24,015 bases of DNA from Burkholderiales bacterium. Its GTDB lineage: Bacteria; Pseudomonadota; Gammaproteobacteria; Burkholderiales; Burkholderiaceae. Below the pieces are notes generated by a model. The model saw nothing but the letters and a program-made list of their open reading frames with translations, made no database searches and was not told the origin of the DNA. The translations under genes were made by a program, and so were the position numbers. This document shows positions 21,536 to 24,015 of this stretch, piece after piece. The stretch is taken from positions 1 to 24,015 of the forward strand of contig CANBUA010000036.1 of NCBI GenBank assembly GCA_947372535.1, written 5' to 3'. Position 1 is the stretch's first letter. Each line of letters starts with the position of its first letter.

Positions 21536-22317
21536 GCTTTGAAATGGTTCTTCCATAGCCGCAATGCATTGAACACCGCCTGCGACGACGCGTCGGCGGC
21601 ACCTTGCTGGCGTGCACTCGCGATCACGGCTGATTCGCGGGTGCGTATAAACGGGTTGATGGCACGTTCGAGACCGACGGTGGTCGGCAAGGTAGGCTCG
21701 CCCCGGACACGTTGCGCGTGGCAGCGCGCCAGGGTCAGATCCACTTGCGCATTATCAGGCTCAACGGCCTTGGCAAATGTGAGATTGGAAACCGTGTATT
21801 CATGGGTCGGGCAGACCCAGGTGTCGTCTGGCAAGGCGGCGATCCGCTCCAAAGAGGCGTGGAGGGTCTCCAGGCTGCCGTCGTAGATCCGGCCACAGCC
21901 AGCCGAAAAGATGGTGTCGCCCGGCAGCAGCAACTGTGCCGGCCAGGGCGCCCCCGGCGCAGGACCCGTCAGGAAGGCCACATGGGCGGCCCGATGGCCG
22001 GGGGTGTCCCACACGGTCCAATCCATGCCCAGTTCGGTGAATTGATCGCCCTCATCGACAGGGTGAGTCACCTGGGGGATTTGCTCGCGCAGGGGGCCGT
22101 AGATGGGGCCTCTGAACACTTCACGCAGCGGATCCAGGCCCATGATGTGATCGGCATGGTGATGGGTCACTAGAATGGCGGCGAGCGTCAGGTCGAGCTG
22201 TTGCAAGGCTTGCAACACCGGTGCCGCTTCACCCGGATCGACCACCAGGGCATTTTGCCCGTCGTGGATCATCCAGATGTAGTTGTCAGTGAAGGCGGGC
22301 AGGGCGACAAGTTTCAT
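21532..22317 (-). CDS. gloB: Hydroxyacylglutathione hydrolase (glyoxalase II)
   Basis: This 261-residue metallo-beta-lactamase-fold enzyme hydrolyses S-lactoylglutathione to D-lactate and glutathione, the second step of methylglyoxal detoxification. Metal ligands are all present: THHHADH (H52, H54, D56 and H57), H108 in TPGHRAAH, D134 in GDTIFSAGCGR and H172 in CPTHEY. The usual GHT is GHR here and the usual RxFEG is RIYDG, both mild changes. The start MKLVALPAFTDNYIW is the family N-terminus; the upstream in-frame sequence is the divergent methyltransferase. Its ATG shares two bases with the divergent ATG. It is coupled to mltD by a 4-bp overlap. Confidence 0.95.
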   Translation of the reverse strand: MKLVALPAFTDNYIWMIHDGQNALVVDPGEAAPVLQALQQLDLTLAAILVTHHHADHIMGLDPLREVFRGPIYGPLREQIPQVTHPVDEGDQFTELGMDWTVWDTPGHRAAHVAFLTGPAPGAPWPAQLLLPGDTIFSAGCGRIYDGSLETLHASLERIAALPDDTWVCPTHEYTVSNLTFAKAVEPDNAQVDLTLARCHAQRVRGEPTLPTTVGLERAINPFIRTRESAVIASARQQGAADASSQAVFNALRLWKNHFKA

Positions 22318-23101
22318 GAGCAAAGTGGACCCGATTATAGAGTTGCACCCCTGGCTGGCCTTGACGCCCGGGCAGGCTTTACTCGAGTGGGAGCAGGCCC
22401 AGATGGACCGCCTGGTGGCCAACGTCTTTGGCTTTCATGCCCTGCAACTGGGGCTGCCGGAAATGGACGCCTTGCGCGCCAACCGCATGCAGCACCGCTG
22501 GCTCGCGCTGGATGCAGCCTATCAGGGGTGGGCGCCCCCGGTCGATGGTCCGGAAGGTGAGCCCAAGGCCGTGCACGTGCGCTGCGATTTCGAGTCCTTG
22601 CCCTTTCCGAACAATTGCCTGGACCTTGTGGTGTTGCCGCATGCGCTGGAGCTGGCGCGCGACCCGCACCACACCCTGCGTGAGGTCGAGCGCGTGCTGG
22701 TGCCCGATGGCCGCGTGGTCATCGCCGGCTTCAATCCGACCAGTCTGTGGGGGCTGTGGCAGCGCATGGGCCGCTGGGGCGTGAACCGCACCTTGGTGCT
22801 GCCGCAGGGCGAGTTCATTGCCTACTGGCGCCTGCGCGACTGGCTGCGCCTGCTGGACCTGGAGGTCGAAGACGGCTGCTTCGGGTGCTACCGGCCCATG
22901 GCGCGCTCGCAGGCGTGGTGGGATCGGCTCAACTGGATGGAAGGCGCGGGTGGCCGCTGGTGGCCCGTGCTGGGTGCCGTGTACTTCGTGGTCGCGGTCA
23001 AGCGGGTGCGGGGCATGCGCCTGGTGGGCAAGCTCAAAATGCCGCGCGTGGGCGCGACCCCGGCCGCGCCTGCCGTGGTGGCCAACAAAGAATCAATCTG
23101 A
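22316..23101 (+). CDS. yafS: SAM-dependent methyltransferase, YafS-like
   Basis: This 261-residue protein is of the Methyltransf_11 type. Visible parts are the acidic-loop segment CDFESLPFPNNCLDLVVLPHALE (about 96-118), then LREVERVLVPDGRVVIAGFNPTSLWGL (about 122-149). The glycine-rich SAM motif I is weak (HALQLGLPEMDALRANRM). Its place next to gloB and rnhA is that of E. coli yafS, whose substrate is unknown. The start ATG overlaps the gloB ATG; a GTG three codons later (22325) is an alternative that would separate the genes. A gap of 15 bp and a GAAGG-like ribosome-binding site lead to rnhA, so the two form an operon. Confidence 0.85.
   Translation: MSKVDPIIELHPWLALTPGQALLEWEQAQMDRLVANVFGFHALQLGLPEMDALRANRMQHRWLALDAAYQGWAPPVDGPEGEPKAVHVRCDFESLPFPNNCLDLVVLPHALELARDPHHTLREVERVLVPDGRVVIAGFNPTSLWGLWQRMGRWGVNRTLVLPQGEFIAYWRLRDWLRLLDLEVEDGCFGCYRPMARSQAWWDRLNWMEGAGGRWWPVLGAVYFVVAVKRVRGMRLVGKLKMPRVGATPAAPAVVANKESI
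22334..22339 (-). promoter_or_regulatory. -10 box of gloB inside the divergent gene
   Basis: On the minus strand a perfect TATAAT lies 16 nt before the gloB ATG, predicting a leader of only about 10 nt. The -35 position (17-18 nt upstream) has no good match. The box lies within codons 7-8 of the methyltransferase. Confidence 0.45.
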
Positions 23102-23116
23102 AGAAGAAGGCAGGCA

Positions 23117-23569
23117 ATGAGCGAGACGACAGGTGCAAGCAAAGTGGTGGTCTACACCGATGGGGCTTGCAAAGGCAATCCTGGCCCCGGCGGCTGGGGC
23201 GTGTGGATGGTGGCGGGCGCGCACGAGAAGGAACTGTGGGGCGGCGAGCGCCAGACCACGAACAACCGCATGGAGCTGACGGCGGCGGTCAAGGCCTTGC
23301 TGGCGCTCAAGCGGCCTTGCGAGGTGGTCATGTACACCGACAGCGAGTACGTTCGCAAAGGCATCACCGAATGGATCTCGGGCTGGAAGCGTCGCGGCTG
23401 GAAAACGGCGGACAACAAGCCTGTCAAGAACGCCGAGCTCTGGCAAGCGCTGGAACAGGCCGCCAGCGCGCACCGCGTGGAGTGGCGATGGGTTAAAGGG
23501 CACTCGGGCGATCCGGGCAATGAACGAGCCGATGGCTTGGCCAATCGGGGGGCCGCCGAGGCCATGTGA
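23117..23569 (+). CDS. rnhA: Ribonuclease HI
   Basis: This 150-residue enzyme degrades RNA in RNA:DNA hybrids (R-loops, primers). Catalytic residues are D15 ([16 protein letters not shown]), E53 (NNRMELTA), D75 (YTDSEYV) and D139 (NERADGLA), with H129 in [10 protein letters not shown]; the basic handle [12 protein letters not shown] is present. Length is typical. In E. coli and many relatives dnaQ follows nearby; here a convergent acetyltransferase gene follows 26 bp later. Confidence 0.97.
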   Translation: MSETTGASKVVVYTDGACKGNPGPGGWGVWMVAGAHEKELWGGERQTTNNRMELTAAVKALLALKRPCEVVMYTDSEYVRKGITEWISGWKRRGWKTADNKPVKNAELWQALEQAASAHRVEWRWVKGHSGDPGNERADGLANRGAAEAM

Positions 23570-23595
23570 GCCTAGCTGGTGCGGCTGAACTCAGC

Positions 23596-24015
23596 TCAGA
23601 GCAGCATCGCCATGGTCAGCCGGTCGCCGTACCAGATCTGGCCAGCGCCATTGATCAGCCTGACCGCGTGCGGCACGATGCCGCATGGTTTGAAGCCTGC
23701 CCGCTCATACAGCCGGATGACGGTTGGGTTGGTGGTGCTGACCTTGAGGGTGATCAGCTCTAGCCCGGGGGCTTCCCGGGCATGCGCGATGCAGCGCTCG
23801 ATCAGGCGCCAGCCGATGCCCTGGCGCACGTAAGCGGGGCTGACCATCATGCTGTTGAGGTCGGCGCTGTGGCGCAGCTTGGGCAGGCTGCGCCGCTCCA
23901 GGCCGACCATGCCGACCATCTCGCGGCCGGCCCAGGCACCGATCAGGAAGGTGCCGCCCAATGGCTCGCTCAGCCCCAGACGCCCGATGTAGCTCTCGGG
24001 CGGGCGCTGGCGCTC
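23596..24015 (-). CDS. GNAT-family N-acetyltransferase, 3' part (5' end outside window)
   Basis: The minus-strand frame is open to the right edge (140 codons including stop), so the start lies outside. The acetyl-CoA-binding motif VSPAYVRQGIGWRLIERCIAHA (Q/RxxGxG/A type) and LKVSTTNPTVIRLYERAGFKPCG, the usual second half of the GNAT fold, are clear. The acceptor cannot be named. Confidence 0.88.
   Translation of the reverse strand, partial: ERQRPPESYIGRLGLSEPLGGTFLIGAWAGREMVGMVGLERRSLPKLRHSADLNSMMVSPAYVRQGIGWRLIERCIAHAREAPGLELITLKVSTTNPTVIRLYERAGFKPCGIVPHAVRLINGAGQIWYGDRLTMAMLL

Noticed and set aside
22200..22216. A perfect 17-bp palindrome GTTGCAAG-G-CTTGCAAC upstream of the methyltransferase
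   Set aside because: It lies within gloB codons for a Leu-Gln repeat (LQALQQ), where repeated TTG-CAA codons create it without need for an operator role.

Overview
This window is a stretch of GC-rich chromosome from a betaproteobacterium, most likely order Burkholderiales (Comamonadaceae, Sphaerotilaceae or a relative). The evidence is the protein sequences, for example a CzcI of the Cupriavidus type, and the gene neighbourhoods dnaX-ybaB-recR and gloB / yafS-like methyltransferase / rnhA. The genus cannot be fixed from the sequence. I see no phage, insertion sequence, CRISPR array, tRNA or rRNA. It reads as core chromosome with one accessory-type metal-efflux block.

Layout from left to right. 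(1) The 3' part of purL, cut by the left edge. (2) A zinc/cobalt/cadmium efflux cluster, czcI-czcC-czcB-czcA, with czcC, czcB and czcA overlapping. No sensor kinase, response regulator or czcD lies within the window. (3) A convergent gene whose stop region overlaps that of czcA. It encodes an N-terminal DUF2322-like domain fused to a complete E. coli-type arsenate reductase (ArsC). (4) A membrane fatty-acid desaturase with a strong palindromic operator at its 5' end. (5) A gamma-carbonic-anhydrase-like gene and hslO (Hsp33), coupled on the minus strand and divergent from yaaA (peroxide stress), which is followed by a prolyl-4-hydroxylase-type oxygenase. (6) A tiny exported Ala/Lys-rich protein with strong codon bias, closed by a compact pair of opposed terminators shared with the convergent RNA helicase rhlE. 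(7) dnaX-ybaB-recR. (8) mltD and gloB on the minus strand, then the divergent methyltransferase and rnhA. (9) The 3' part of a GNAT acetyltransferase cut by the right edge.

The most interesting signal is inside dnaX. After the AAA+ and collar domains there is what looks like a complete -1 programmed ribosomal frameshift cassette: a Shine-Dalgarno-like GGAG, the heptamer C CCA AAA in the correct frame, a 6-nt spacer, a GC-rich 8-bp stem, and a TGA two codons after the slip in the -1 frame. It has the architecture of the E. coli dnaX site but a different heptamer. It predicts a gamma-like product of 385 residues beside the 731-residue tau.

A second theme is leaderless or near-leaderless starts. 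A good sigma70 promoter ends 7 nt before the czcI ATG, a -10-like TACAAT lies 8 nt before the dnaX ATG, and a perfect TATAAT lies 16 nt before the gloB ATG. The gloB ATG itself overlaps the divergent methyltransferase ATG in a single CATG.

Much of the gene content concerns stress: metal efflux, redox-controlled chaperoning, peroxide defence, methylglyoxal detoxification and membrane-lipid adjustment. The genes are nevertheless in separate transcription units and I see no evidence for one integrated system.
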